A stretch of 64,000 bases of DNA from Halobacterium sp. KA-4 (lineage in GTDB: Archaea; Halobacteriota; Halobacteria; Halobacteriales; Halobacteriaceae). The notes below the pieces were generated by a model. That model had not been told where the DNA came from, did no database searches, and saw only the letters and a list, made by a program, of their open reading frames with translations. Shown here piece by piece: positions 15,280 through 23,047 of this stretch. The first letter of the stretch is position 1, and every line of letters begins with the position of its first letter. The stretch lies in NCBI RefSeq assembly GCF_021028995.1, contig NZ_JAJJZG010000012.1, positions 1-64,000 of the forward strand. The letters run 5' to 3'. Made by a program: the position numbers and the translations under genes.

Positions 15280-15645
15280 TTAGCGCTCGGCGCCGTAGAC
15301 GATTGCTGAGCGGCTTTCGTAGCCGCAGTCTCGACACTCGAACCACCGTTGTACCTTCGCGCCGTCAGCACTCTTCTGGACGACGACGACGTCTTCGTTA
15401 GGACACTCTGGACAGGGTAGTTCAGGCTGAGGGCGCTTTCGGAGTTCGTCACGAAGTGATGTGGCTTCCTTCGTCGCGAATCCGCGCGACCATACGGGAT
15501 AGCCGTCGACGAGAATCGCGGCCCGCCACTTATGCACGTACGAGTCCGGCGCTCGGTGCAGGGCTGCTCGAACGTTGATCTCTGTATTTCGGTACGCCAG
15601 GATTGGAGTACGGCTCTCTCGCGTCCAATTGGTGAGTCGTGTCAT
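15280..15645 (-). CDS. CxxC zinc-ribbon plasmid protein, copy A
   Basis: About 121 residues. N-terminal beta-rich part (SRTPILAYRNTEINVRAALHRAPDSYVHKWRAAILVDGYPVWSRGF), then two Cys pairs, CPECPNEDVVVV and FECRDCGYES, forming a zinc ribbon. Nearly the whole length is matched by the protein at 21536-21901, so the two are recent paralogues. The first four bases overlap the end of the upstream gene (ATGA), indicating translational coupling. Possibly a nucleic-acid-binding accessory protein. Confidence 0.75.
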   Translation of the reverse strand: MTRLTNWTRESRTPILAYRNTEINVRAALHRAPDSYVHKWRAAILVDGYPVWSRGFATKEATSLRDELRKRPQPELPCPECPNEDVVVVQKSADGAKVQRWFECRDCGYESRSAIVYGAER

Positions 15646-15947
15646 CGTTGTTCCTCGAAAAGACAGCGAGCGGCCGCATCGTCGCCGGCGAGCGTCTGCT
15701 GGTCCTCGGCTGTATCGGCGAAGAGACTGGACTGTTCACCCTCGGATGGTTGCTCAACTTCAGGCCGGTCGTCGACGCCGAACTCACTCGACTCGGGCCG
15801 ATCGAGACGTGAATCCCGGTCGCGATGATCCACGTCAGCGCCGAAGTCCTCGAGTGAGGTTTCGACGCTCGTCTCTGTGACTTCGAGCTGGCCATCATCA
15901 CCGAACGCGGTCTGCTGTTGAATCTCGATTTCGGGTCGCTCGCTCAT
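15642..15947 (-). CDS. Acidic low-complexity hypothetical protein
   Basis: About 101 residues from ATG 15947. Very rich in E, D, S and Q, with no hydrophobic core apart from the last 25 residues (FADTAEDQQTLAGDDAAARCLFEEQR). Probably disordered, with a C-terminal helix that could bind a partner such as the coupled zinc-ribbon protein downstream (ATGA overlap). A hairpin lies just upstream at 15955-15976. Confidence 0.6.
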   Translation of the reverse strand: MSERPEIEIQQQTAFGDDGQLEVTETSVETSLEDFGADVDHRDRDSRLDRPESSEFGVDDRPEVEQPSEGEQSSLFADTAEDQQTLAGDDAAARCLFEEQR

Positions 15948-15954
15948 TTGGATT

Positions 15955-15976
15955 GAGCCTCCACCCACCGAGGCTC
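15955..15976 (-). repeat. Pre-start hairpin
   Basis: GAGCCT / AGGCTC, perfect 6-bp stem, with loop CCACCCACCG. Only 8 bp upstream of ATG 15947, so it would mask the start region in mRNA. Confidence 0.72.
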
Positions 15977-16000
15977 CGACAGACACCTCCGAGTGTCGCG

Positions 16001-16222
16001 TCAGTCGCCCTGGGAGCGGATCTCGGTAGCCCGCTGTTTGAGTCGGCGGAGGATCTGGACCCGTTGCTGATTCGCGTTCTCGTAGGCGACGCAGGCTCGC
16101 AGCGTCTCCATGTCGTTGATCGTCACGATACCGGCGTTGATGAGTCGCGTGCTTGGTGGGTCGAGCCGTTGCTCCGGTGTGAGACCATCTGGTTCTGCAG
16201 CTTGGTCTGACGAGTCACTCAC
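16001..16222 (-). CDS. Small protein with VAYENA motif, copy B
   Basis: About 73 residues from GTG 16222 (VSDSSDQAAEP), a start that aligns with MGDSSSQ of the paralogue at 10700-10969. The core INAGIVTINDMETLRACVAYENANQQRVQILRRL is shared. Its C-terminus ends naturally, without a palindrome. A hairpin lies 13 bp upstream. Function unknown. Confidence 0.66.
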   Translation of the reverse strand: MSDSSDQAAEPDGLTPEQRLDPPSTRLINAGIVTINDMETLRACVAYENANQQRVQILRRLKQRATEIRSQGD

Positions 16223-16234
16223 GTATGTTCGCCT

Positions 16235-16251
16235 CCGCCTTTTCAAGGCGG
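16235..16251 (-). repeat. Pre-start hairpin
   Basis: CCGCCTT / AAGGCGG, perfect 7-bp stem, TTC loop, with GCAACAAACC on its right. It lies 13 bp upstream of GTG 16222. Confidence 0.72.
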
Positions 16252-16343
16252 CAACAAACCGCTCTAACTCGCTTTCCGTCTTCCGTAGCTACGGGAACGG
16301 ATTCGCAGCTACCGGTACTGCTGCTGTCGCGGTGACCGCTGTC

Positions 16344-17039
16344 TCACTTCTGTTGTCGCTTGAGAAACTCGAGGAGGATCTCGATGTCCTCAGCCGATGC
16401 CGACGATTGGCCGAACAAGCTCTTGAATCGGTGATCGAGTCCGCCCTCTTCGATGAACGCTTGTGCGTCACTGAGCTGTTCCCGAAGGGCATCAGCATCG
16501 CCGCGATGCAGATGTGTCTCGACTAGATCTAAGTCGATCGAGGGGATCGCAGCAAGGACATCTGCGAGATCCGTTTTCCGGCCACTATGGAGCTTGGCGG
16601 CAACGAGCACTTCCCCATCAGCGGCTCGTGCAGTCGTCGACCGAGTCCCGCCTGAAATCGTCGTCGGGGAGCTGTGCGTGCATAGATAGTCGAACGACCA
16701 CTCTGCTTCGGTTTGTCGACACCCAAGTCCGTTCACGAGAATGTCCACACCGACCGGATGGGGCAGTCCTTCGGTTCGTTCGAAGCAGTCGATTTCCCGG
16801 TTGTAGATTGTCTCTTCTGCTGGGACTTCGAACTCGGTTGTCCGTTCGAAGCCATGTTGTTCCAGAAACGCCACGACGTCCTTGTAGTCATCTGGTGCAA
16901 TGACGAGGTCGAGGTCGGTCGAGAACCGCGTCTCGAACTGACTGATCGCGTATCCACCAACGAGGACGAATCCAATGTTTGACTGCTCCAGTTCATCGAG
17001 GACTTGGATGAGCGCGTCACTGCGGTCTTCCTGGCTCAT
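16344..17039 (-). CDS. Nucleotidyltransferase, module 2 (AbiEii/MNT-like)
   Basis: About 231 residues from ATG 17039 (MSQEDRSDAL), the same length as the module 1 protein. Signature VLVGGYAISQFETRFSTDLDLVIA (GG then D-x-D). The following region, HGFERTTEFEVPAEETIYNREIDCFERTEG, corresponds to the module 1 segment with GYEKTADVERNELYEG. The C-terminal helical part carries LHSGRKTDLADVLA, shared with LHSGRKADSRDLVV. Starts 2 bp after the stop of its HTH partner. Probably a toxin-like enzyme; substrate unknown. Confidence 0.8.
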   Translation of the reverse strand: MSQEDRSDALIQVLDELEQSNIGFVLVGGYAISQFETRFSTDLDLVIAPDDYKDVVAFLEQHGFERTTEFEVPAEETIYNREIDCFERTEGLPHPVGVDILVNGLGCRQTEAEWSFDYLCTHSSPTTISGGTRSTTARAADGEVLVAAKLHSGRKTDLADVLAAIPSIDLDLVETHLHRGDADALREQLSDAQAFIEEGGLDHRFKSLFGQSSASAEDIEILLEFLKRQQK

Positions 17040-17041
17040 GC

Positions 17042-17707
17042 TCAGGCGGGCTCTCGGCGATAATTCGCATCGGTGTCGACGTCGTCGTACATTCGGCCGA
17101 GCATGTCGAGGGCAGACTGAAAGGTTGCGTAGTACTCGTTCGCGAATGCCACGGTTTCCTGAAGCGGAATGACAGGCCGTCCGTCGACCATCTCGGCATC
17201 GATCTGTGGCCGGGGCTCGAGGACAACCTGAATGGCGCAATCAAGGTCTTCAGCGGGCTGGCGTTCTTCCGCAGTCGGGATTCCGAACCGATCGAAGAAT
17301 GTCTCCCAGGCGTCGACGTCCTGCTCGCGAACAGCGATGAACAGGGGATAATCCTCCGGGTCGCGAGCGACTTGGTAGCCGCCCTGGGTCCAGACGTATA
17401 CTGCATCGATGGATGTGAATGCATAGTCCAGGCCGGCGAACTGCGGGATGACGTACGCCTCCGAGATGGATGGTGGTGAGATGTCTGCTGCCGTCGTCAG
17501 GAACTCGAGACCGGCGTCTCGGAGCGTCTGATCGACGAGCTGGAGGCCATCATCGTACGCGACGTATCCCGCTTCTTCGATGCGGTTCATGACGCGCCGA
17601 ATCGTCTCTCGGTTCTCGTCGATCTTTCGCGCGACGCCGGAGATGGAATCGCCTTGGTCAAGCGCGAGGATGACCTTGAGTTCCTTCTCACCGCATACTT
17701 CGTACAT
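17042..17707 (-). CDS. Winged-HTH partner, module 2 (AbiEi-like role)
   Basis: About 221 residues from ATG 17707 (MYEVCGEKELKVIL). N-terminal winged HTH DSISGVARKIDENRETIRRVMNRIEEAGYV; C-terminal domain with VYVWTQGGYQVARDPEDYPLF and VDGRPVIPLQETV, matching module 1 along the whole length. The chosen start aligns with the module 1 start. A near-palindrome at 17714-17733 directly upstream could be its own operator. Confidence 0.78.
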   Translation of the reverse strand: MYEVCGEKELKVILALDQGDSISGVARKIDENRETIRRVMNRIEEAGYVAYDDGLQLVDQTLRDAGLEFLTTAADISPPSISEAYVIPQFAGLDYAFTSIDAVYVWTQGGYQVARDPEDYPLFIAVREQDVDAWETFFDRFGIPTAEERQPAEDLDCAIQVVLEPRPQIDAEMVDGRPVIPLQETVAFANEYYATFQSALDMLGRMYDDVDTDANYRREPA

Positions 17708-17713
17708 CCTATG

Positions 17714-17733
17714 GTTACACAATTCTGTGCAAC
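17714..17733. promoter_or_regulatory. Operator-like near-palindrome before module 2
   Basis: GTTACACAATTCTGTGCAAC, matching its reverse complement in most positions (GTT.CACA and TGTG.AAC arms). It ends 7 bp upstream of ATG 17707. Confidence 0.5.
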
Positions 17734-17744
17734 ACCTAAAAGAA

Positions 17745-18026
17745 TTACTCTTCGTGTGGGGCTGCTGGCTGGATCTGGCGAGCGTCCTCAGCGAGATCGT
17801 GAATGTACTCCCGGAGGATTTCCATGTCCTCGCGGGCATCTTCGAGCGTCTTGCCTTTCGCTTTGGCCACGATTTTGTCCTGATCGCGGGTGCCAGTGCC
17901 GCGAGTGAGCTTCACGGTGAGTGAGACGCCGACGTCGCTTCGCTCGACGTACTCGGTTGGTGCCTGTCGCTCAGTGTTCTCCGTCGATTCGGCGGACATG
18001 TGCGACTGCTGAGTGGGTTCTGCCAT
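17745..18026 (-). CDS. Small helical hypothetical protein
   Basis: About 93 residues from ATG 18026, preceded by the CAATCC leader also seen at 9086 and 27722. Disordered Q/S/T/E-rich N-terminus, then a beta-hairpin-like VGVSLTVKLTRGTGTRDQDKIVAKAKG and a long acidic helix LEDAREDMEILREYIHDLAEDARQI. Lies between module 2 and the DUF6166 gene on the same strand. I recognise no function; the helix could mediate dimerisation. Confidence 0.62.
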   Translation of the reverse strand: MAEPTQQSHMSAESTENTERQAPTEYVERSDVGVSLTVKLTRGTGTRDQDKIVAKAKGKTLEDAREDMEILREYIHDLAEDARQIQPAAPHEE

Positions 18027-18048
18027 GGATTGCTCTCTAGAATGGATT

Positions 18049-18450
18049 TCAGGCGGACAGCGCAACCGGTTCGTCGGCGAGCTCGCGACGGGCTGCGTCG
18101 ATCTCGCGTCCAGTGAGCCGCCAGCACCCATCGGGTCCTGTACACTCTAGCTGGCTCACGACGTCTGTCTTGAATTCCATGTATTCAGCGAGGGCGACGT
18201 CCTCGTCGTCGGTGTAATCGAGCAGGAGTGCAAGCGCGAGTTGGGCCGGTCCACTGCCACAATACCCAACCTCGAATCCGCTTGGACTGTGATTTACTAG
18301 TTCAAGACTTCGCTCCGGTGTCAGCTGTTCTTCGCCGGGTCGTTTCTCGACGATAACGCGGCCTTGACGACGGTAACCGACGTAGACGACATCGGAATTA
18401 TCCGAGATCCGTGACTGTTCGTGCGAGTGTGGGTTGCTTATTCCACTCAT
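18049..18450 (-). CDS. DUF6166-type protein, short form
   Basis: About 133 residues from ATG 18450. Contains the family core ERSLELVNHSPSGFEVGYCGSGPAQLALALLLDY and FKTDVVSQLECTGPDGCWRLTGREIDAAR. It is the shorter paralogue of the protein at 14140-14841, lacking that protein's second domain and its Tyr run. DUF6166 is widespread in phages and plasmids with no assigned activity (family knowledge). A hairpin lies 30 bp upstream. Confidence 0.76.
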   Translation of the reverse strand: MSGISNPHSHEQSRISDNSDVVYVGYRRQGRVIVEKRPGEEQLTPERSLELVNHSPSGFEVGYCGSGPAQLALALLLDYTDDEDVALAEYMEFKTDVVSQLECTGPDGCWRLTGREIDAARRELADEPVALSA

Positions 18451-18479
18451 CGGTTGGTCCGCGGAGGCTCCTTCGAACA

Positions 18480-18500
18480 CCCCCCGCACCCCTCGGGGGG
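18480..18500 (-). repeat. Pre-start hairpin
   Basis: CCCCCC / GGGGGG, perfect 6-bp stem around GCACCCCTC, followed on + by CGACAAACAAC. About 30 bp upstream of ATG 18450. Confidence 0.74.
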
Positions 18501-18532
18501 CGACAAACAACAACTGCGGACGAAGTACCAGT

Positions 18533-19402
18533 TCACCGGCGTCGAACCGTCTCGCCGTCGCGCTCGAGAATCTGCTTGGTGACCAGTCGGTCAATTGCGT
18601 CATCGACGGCATTTTCCTGGTGGTCCGACAGCGCCCGCACATTCGCGAGGACGCGCTCTCGGATCGTGTCGACGTCGTCGATCCCATCGTCCACTGCTCC
18701 AAGAACGGTGTATTCGATTTCGAATTCTGTCGCAAATTCTTCGATACGGGCGGTGAACGTGTTTGGGAGTCCCGAGAGGGAGTTCACCGCCATCTCGATT
18801 GCGAACAGCGGATGCGAGCGGTCGCGGATCTGCTGTGCTTCAGTCGCGCCGGTGTTGAACGGTCGCTGCTCGTTGATCTCGTTCAGAATCACCTCGTAGT
18901 TTACCCCTCGCTGGGCGTACGTCCGTATATCCTCGATGTCGCGTCGCCGGCCACTTGCTAGGTCACCACCGGAAACCGCTTTGAGCAAGAACATATCCTC
19001 ATCGGAGAGGACGAATGCTGTCGCGTGGGTCCCGACCCAGAACTCCGCGGCCCGGTCGTGCATCCGGTCGGTGATCCAGACTTTTCCGACGATCTGCCGT
19101 TCGAAGAGATCGATCCGAAACCCGCGATCTTCGTGATGTAGTTCGACGGTTTTTCCGACGCCCTCGAACGACTCCGTCGGTTCATCGACAACCGTGAATC
19201 CCTGCGACGTGAGCGTCTGGTGGACGTGCTCGAACTCGGACACCACACCCACTGCGAGATCGATATCTTCGGTCTGGTCTTTCAATCCCCGCACTGTCAT
19301 CGCAGATCCGCCGAGGAGATACACCGTCACGGACTCCGAGAGCCAACTGTCGAACTCCTCGAGGAACGCTTTGATCGCCTCGCCACCCTTGAATACAGTC
19401 AT
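18533..19402 (-). CDS. DUF6036-type nucleotidyltransferase, module 3
   Basis: About 289 residues. N-terminal signature VYLLGGSAMTVRGLKDQTEDIDLAVG (GG then D-x-D). RIDLFERQIVGKVWITDRM holds a further conserved acidic strand, and HATAFVLSDEDMFLLKAVSGG is the helix typical of the family. The C-terminal part (DGIDDVDTIRERVLANVRALSDHQENAVDDAIDRLVTKQILERDGETVRR) is a winged-helix-like tail. Homologous to 32857-33669. Starts inside the stop of its HTH partner (ATGA). I assign DUF6036 from memory. Probably the enzymatic half of a toxin-antitoxin-like pair. Confidence 0.78.
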   Translation of the reverse strand: MTVFKGGEAIKAFLEEFDSWLSESVTVYLLGGSAMTVRGLKDQTEDIDLAVGVVSEFEHVHQTLTSQGFTVVDEPTESFEGVGKTVELHHEDRGFRIDLFERQIVGKVWITDRMHDRAAEFWVGTHATAFVLSDEDMFLLKAVSGGDLASGRRRDIEDIRTYAQRGVNYEVILNEINEQRPFNTGATEAQQIRDRSHPLFAIEMAVNSLSGLPNTFTARIEEFATEFEIEYTVLGAVDDGIDDVDTIRERVLANVRALSDHQENAVDDAIDRLVTKQILERDGETVRRR

Positions 19403-20349
19403 ACGACTCCGTACTGCTCTTTGAGCGCCATAAATTCTGATTCACTTGGAAGGACGACAGGGAGCTCGTCCGCGTCCTCAACCCCTTCCTGCAGTGCCTG
19501 GTACATCGCAGCGATCGTGGATTCCAGATCGTACCACGCTGCAGTGTCTGTGAGCGTCTCTTGGTCGATGTCCAACTTTTCGATCAACAGCATTGCATAG
19601 CTAACGCGACGGGAGCCGCTATCGAGAACGAGCGTGTGACACACTACGTCGGCGGGCGTGAGTTCCTCGTCGGGTGCATACCAGAACGCGGGTTCGCCCG
19701 CGAGGAAGAACTGTAGCCCGTATTCCTCGAATCGACCGAGTCCAGTAACCTGCCACTCAGGGGCGTCCAGGAGCGTGTCCGCATCCTCGGTGGTCTGCAC
19801 GCGGACGAGTGCGCGTTTCGGGTCGCACCACTCGACGGTTGCACTCGGCGCGAGCTCCCGGGCTCGTGTTCGGTGCTCGTGGGTCACGACGGCCTGCGCG
19901 AACGCCAGCAGCGGTGCGAGGTCCTCGCTCACCGCATACTCGGGGCCGGACGGGGACAGCATCACCCGATGTTTGAGCGGCGACAGCGCCTTATGAACGC
20001 CTTGTCGAGTAATCTCGAGTCGCTCTGCAATCTCGGATACTCGGCGGGGCTCGTCGAGAAACCAGCACACCTGGAGGGTAGCAGGCGAGAGGAGGTCGGC
20101 CCATTCAACGTGGCTGAGTTCCGACTGCAACGTCCGGTATGCTTCAATGACCGGGTGGTCCGCGACACGGACTTGCCGCTGGTTGTTGGGCCCGCGGCGT
20201 TCGACCAAGAGCCCCGCGTCCAGCAAGTCATCGAGCACCTCGTAGATGTGTGCCTGTGAATACCCGGTTTCCGTTGCGAGGTCTACTGGCGTCGCCTCGC
20301 GACCGGTACTCAGCGCGTCAATCACGGCGAGTCCGGCCTTTGAAATCAT
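19399..20349 (-). CDS. Tandem winged-HTH partner, module 3
   Basis: About 316 residues from ATG 20349. First winged HTH at about residues 3-60 (DLATETGYSQAHIYEVLDDLLDAGLLVERRG), second at about 85-135 (RRVSEIAERLEITRQGVHKALSPLKHRVML). A C-terminal domain follows, with FFLAGEPAFWYAPDEELTPADVVCHTLVLDSGSRRVSYAMLLI. It matches 31937-32860 along its length, including the partner and gene overlap. A TATA box at 20374-20383 gives a leaderless transcript. Likely antitoxin and autorepressor (inference from layout). Confidence 0.78.
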   Translation of the reverse strand: MISKAGLAVIDALSTGREATPVDLATETGYSQAHIYEVLDDLLDAGLLVERRGPNNQRQVRVADHPVIEAYRTLQSELSHVEWADLLSPATLQVCWFLDEPRRVSEIAERLEITRQGVHKALSPLKHRVMLSPSGPEYAVSEDLAPLLAFAQAVVTHEHRTRARELAPSATVEWCDPKRALVRVQTTEDADTLLDAPEWQVTGLGRFEEYGLQFFLAGEPAFWYAPDEELTPADVVCHTLVLDSGSRRVSYAMLLIEKLDIDQETLTDTAAWYDLESTIAAMYQALQEGVEDADELPVVLPSESEFMALKEQYGVV

Positions 20350-20373
20350 CTGTGTATACCCTAACACCCACTC

Positions 20374-20383
20374 GTATAAATAC
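20374..20383 (-). promoter_or_regulatory. TATA box of module 3
   Basis: GTATTTATAC on the minus strand, 25-34 bp upstream of ATG 20349; near-perfect haloarchaeal TATA placement for a leaderless mRNA. Confidence 0.65.
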
Positions 20384-20410
20384 GCTTCTGGATTTAGGTT
20401 GACGAACTAG

Positions 20411-20980
20411 CTATCCAGTAACCAGGTTTGTGAGTGCATCCTCGAGCGACCCGTGGAACTGCCAGCTCGCCCGCTCGAAGGCCTCGTCGGTCGGACCGTC
20501 CCAGCGGGGGAACGCGGAGTGACCGCTCACTTTGACGGTCCACTCGGTCGGCTCGTCGAACGGGTTCTCTGTCGGGAGTTCCACGACGTAGAGGTATTCC
20601 TCGTCGCCGTGGATGCCGTCGGCCGGATTCTCGACGCCGTGGCCCAGCAGGAACAGCGGCTGGTCCAAGTGCTCCATATTGGACGGCTCAAGGAGATCCG
20701 CTGGCTGAGCCGCGTCGATCGTTCGCTCTGGGTCGCCATCCAGATAGAGGTCGACCGTCGAGAGCTTGTCGAGGAACACGAACGTCGCCGCCGTGTAGCC
20801 CGGTCCCCGCTCTGCGCGGGTCGCATCGAGAAGCTCTTTCAGCTGTACGAGCTCCCGGAGGACGCTCCCCGGGTAGCCGTCCGAATGCCGGTACACCTGC
20901 GCGACGCGGTCGGCGCTGCCATCTGTCTCACCGGTCTGTTCGACTCGTTGGACGAATCGGAGTTGGCTCCGTGTCGACAT
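20411..20980 (-). CDS. Hypothetical protein, 189 residues
   Basis: ATG start at 20980. Mixed alpha/beta protein with a charged start (SQLRFVQRVEQTGETDGSADRVAQVYRHSDGYPGSVLRELVQL). The middle strands are YTAATFVFLDKLSTVDLYLDG and QPLFLLGHGVENPADGIHGDEEYLYVVELP. The pattern RVAQVYRHSDGYPGSVL is one I have seen in haloarchaeal plasmid proteins, but I know no function. A pair of competing hairpins lies just upstream (20989-21023). Confidence 0.66.
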   Translation of the reverse strand: MSTRSQLRFVQRVEQTGETDGSADRVAQVYRHSDGYPGSVLRELVQLKELLDATRAERGPGYTAATFVFLDKLSTVDLYLDGDPERTIDAAQPADLLEPSNMEHLDQPLFLLGHGVENPADGIHGDEEYLYVVELPTENPFDEPTEWTVKVSGHSAFPRWDGPTDEAFERASWQFHGSLEDALTNLVTG

Positions 20981-20988
20981 CGGTACTC

Positions 20989-21023
20989 GCCGGCGCGTGT
21001 GCGCCGGCACCCATCGCCGGCGC
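20989..21023 (-). repeat. Tandem alternative hairpins before a start
   Basis: GCCGGCGC (20989-20996), GTGT, GCGCCGGC (21001-21008), ACCCATC, GCCGGCGC (21016-21023). The middle arm can pair perfectly with either neighbour, giving two mutually exclusive 8-bp hairpins, as in attenuators or riboswitch-like controls. It ends 9 bp upstream of ATG 20980. The right-hand 23 bp are identical to 22452-22474. Confidence 0.8.
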
Positions 21024-21062
21024 TGAAACAACACCACACAGTCGTAGCGGGATTGCAATCCG

Positions 21063-21458
21063 CTACGCGAGATGTGACACCTCGTCTGGTTCCTCCATGT
21101 CGTCGAATTCACCACGCTCGACCGGCTCCCAATCCTCCCCAGGTGCTGGACTCCACCAGTCGGTTTTGTAGGCCCCCGGTGCACCGAGGATTTTCACCCG
21201 TGCCGAGCCGTCAGGCAGGTCGCGACGGAGCTTCTCGTCGACGTGGAGGTTCCACGTCGAGTGGGTGTCGAAGCAGGCGAGGACGGCCTCCTCGTAGCCG
21301 CGTGTCTCCCGTGACTCTTGCAGTTTGACCTGCGTATTGCAATTCTTGCAGAACACCCCCTCAAAGGGAATGTGACTGAATACCTCGTGCCCGCAGACGG
21401 GGCACCAGAGGAACTCGAACAGTGCTTCGCTGTGACGGTCGATGCCTTCCAGACTCAT
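21063..21458 (-). CDS. Zinc-ribbon plasmid protein
   Basis: About 131 residues from ATG 21458 (MSLEGIDRHSEALFEFLW). A four-Cys zinc ribbon follows: CPVCGHEVFSHIPFEGVFCKNC. The rest includes YEEAVLACFDTHSTWNLHVDEKLRRDL and a conserved-looking ILGAPGAYKTDWWSPAPGEDW. Lies immediately downstream of the other zinc-ribbon gene (21536-21901) on the same strand; the two probably act together. Function unknown. Confidence 0.7.
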   Translation of the reverse strand: MSLEGIDRHSEALFEFLWCPVCGHEVFSHIPFEGVFCKNCNTQVKLQESRETRGYEEAVLACFDTHSTWNLHVDEKLRRDLPDGSARVKILGAPGAYKTDWWSPAPGEDWEPVERGEFDDMEEPDEVSHLA

Positions 21459-21535
21459 CTGTGGATCTGGCCCGATTGAGACGGGCCACCCATCCCGGCC
21501 CAAAATAAACGTCACCGCAGATACGTTCCAATCAA

Positions 21536-21901
21536 TCAGCGCTCGGCGCCGTACACGATTCTCGAGGATGCTTCGTACCCACAGCTCCGACACTCGAACC
21601 AGCGCTGAACCTTCGCGCCGTCAGCCGTTTTTCCACCGATTGCTATATCGCTGTTCGGACACTCGGGACAACTCAGTTCGGGCGCTGGCCGGTCACGGAG
21701 CTCGTCACGGAACGATTTCGCGTCCTTCGTCTCGTACCCCCGCGACCACACTGGGTAGCCGTCGACGAGGATTACGCCACGCCACTTGTAGCGGTATGAA
21801 TCCGGCGCTCGGTGTAAGACCGCCCGAGCGCCGGTCTCGGTATTCCGGTATGCGAGTGTGGGCGTGCGGCTCTCGCGCTTCCAGTTTGTGATCCGGGACA
21901 T
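21536..21901 (-). CDS. CxxC zinc-ribbon plasmid protein, copy B
   Basis: About 121 residues, paralogue of 15280-15645 over its full length: same start (M(S/T)R.TNW.RESRTP), same HRAPDSY..KWR..ILVDGYPVWSRG core, and Cys pairs CPECPNSD and FECRSCGYE. The C-terminal IVYGAER is identical. Stop and next start are close to 21905, so it follows that gene in one transcript. Likely nucleic-acid or protein binding. Confidence 0.75.
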   Translation of the reverse strand: MSRITNWKRESRTPTLAYRNTETGARAVLHRAPDSYRYKWRGVILVDGYPVWSRGYETKDAKSFRDELRDRPAPELSCPECPNSDIAIGGKTADGAKVQRWFECRSCGYEASSRIVYGAER

Positions 21902-21904
21902 CTG

Positions 21905-22396
21905 TTAGAAGTGGACGTCGGCGGGCACGATCCAGAGCTCCTCGCTCTCCTCCAGCACTCGATCCAGCTGCTCACGGTGACGGATCCCGTTCGCATATTC
22001 GTTGTACAGGAAGATCGTTGGCCCGTCGTAGGCGCCAACCTGGTGGAAGGCGTGCCGAGCGAGATCTTCGTCGCGCATGATCTCCTCATCGGAGAGCTCG
22101 TCGATGGCCTCTTTCACCCGGTCGAGATTCCGCTCGAACTCCTCTTTCGTCGCCTCCCAGCCACGCTCAAGCAGGTCTTGGCCGGCATCGGAGTCGACGG
22201 GGGCTGCAGTCGGCAATTCACCCCATCGCGCCTTCCCCGCAACGGACGTGTCCTCCTCATCGAACGTCACGTGGTAGTCGAAGACTGCGCCGGCGTGTGG
22301 GTCCGCGCCGACCAGGCGGTCGAACACCGACTTTCCGCTGGCCAGTGCGTCGTCGTGGGTCGATTCTTCTACCAGAGCGTAAATTACCATGTGCAT
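21905..22396 (-). CDS. Hypothetical acidic protein, about 163 residues
   Basis: Starts at ATG 22396 (MHMVIYALVEEST) or ATG 22390. A ferredoxin-like fold is suggested by alternating strands and helices: VIYALVEESTHDDALASGKSVFDRLVG, then a long acidic helical region RVKEAIDELSDEEIMRDEDLARHAFHQVGAYDGPTIFLYNEY. Ends with SEELWIVPADVHF. Function unknown. A hairpin identical to the one at 21001-21023 lies upstream. Confidence 0.65.
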   Translation of the reverse strand: MHMVIYALVEESTHDDALASGKSVFDRLVGADPHAGAVFDYHVTFDEEDTSVAGKARWGELPTAAPVDSDAGQDLLERGWEATKEEFERNLDRVKEAIDELSDEEIMRDEDLARHAFHQVGAYDGPTIFLYNEYANGIRHREQLDRVLEESEELWIVPADVHF

Positions 22397-22451
22397 CTCG
22401 AACACCTCGAAACGCCGACGCACCGGGAGTGGTTGATCGTTCGCTCCTGCT

Positions 22452-22474
22452 GCGCCGGCACCCATCGCCGGCGC
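22452..22474 (-). repeat. Pre-start hairpin, identical to 21001-21023
   Basis: GCGCCGGC-ACCCATC-GCCGGCGC, perfect 8-bp stem, followed on + by TCGAAAAAC. About 56-62 bp upstream of the next start (22390 or 22396). Confidence 0.78.
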
Positions 22475-22503
22475 TCGAAAAACCCTGATCTAGCGGTCGA
22501 TTC

Positions 22504-22926
22504 TTAGGACTCGTTCGTTCGATCGACTGTGATGGTCAGGTTTCCGGACTCGTAGTCAGCTTCGAAGTCGACGGTGAACGCATCCGAGTCATATGCGGCG
22601 TGGTAGGCGCGGTGACGCCTTAGCGAGCCCGTCGCCTTGAAGTGGAAGAACGCAGCCGACGTGTAGGGCTTACTCTGCGTCTCGATTTGCGTCTCAACTG
22701 ACGCCGGAAGTGCAATCTGTGGCGTGTCGGTGTCAATACTCGCAGCGAACTCCTTCGCTTCCTCGACGGTCGCCTGTGAATGTGCGGGCGTCTCGCCAGT
22801 GAGCACGTTCACCGGTGTCTCCGTCTCATCGGTGAACAGGACATCGTGGAAGGTGCGCGTCCCGAGGACTGCGTCGGGATCTAACTCGCAATCGTGGAAT
22901 GGATCGTCGTCTGAATTCTCGGGCAT
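22504..22926 (-). CDS. Hypothetical protein, 140 residues
   Basis: ATG start at 22926 (MPENSDDDPF). Acidic N-terminus, then LGTRTFHDVLFTDETETPVNVLTGETPAHSQATVEEAKEFA and a beta-rich C-terminus with VDFEADYESGNLTITVDRTNES. Looks like a small globular protein conserved in haloarchaeal plasmids; I cannot assign a role. It follows the ATPase gene on the same strand with about 120 bp between them. Confidence 0.6.
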   Translation of the reverse strand: MPENSDDDPFHDCELDPDAVLGTRTFHDVLFTDETETPVNVLTGETPAHSQATVEEAKEFAASIDTDTPQIALPASVETQIETQSKPYTSAAFFHFKATGSLRRHRAYHAAYDSDAFTVDFEADYESGNLTITVDRTNES

Positions 22927-23047
22927 CAAATCACGAGCCAACGGTGGGGCTCAGTCCTTTCTGCCCCAGACAAACCACAACTAGTCTCGATGTAGCGGAG
23001 GTAAGTCCCGAAAGAAGAGCGTCCTGCCCGCACTTCCCGCCGCAGAA

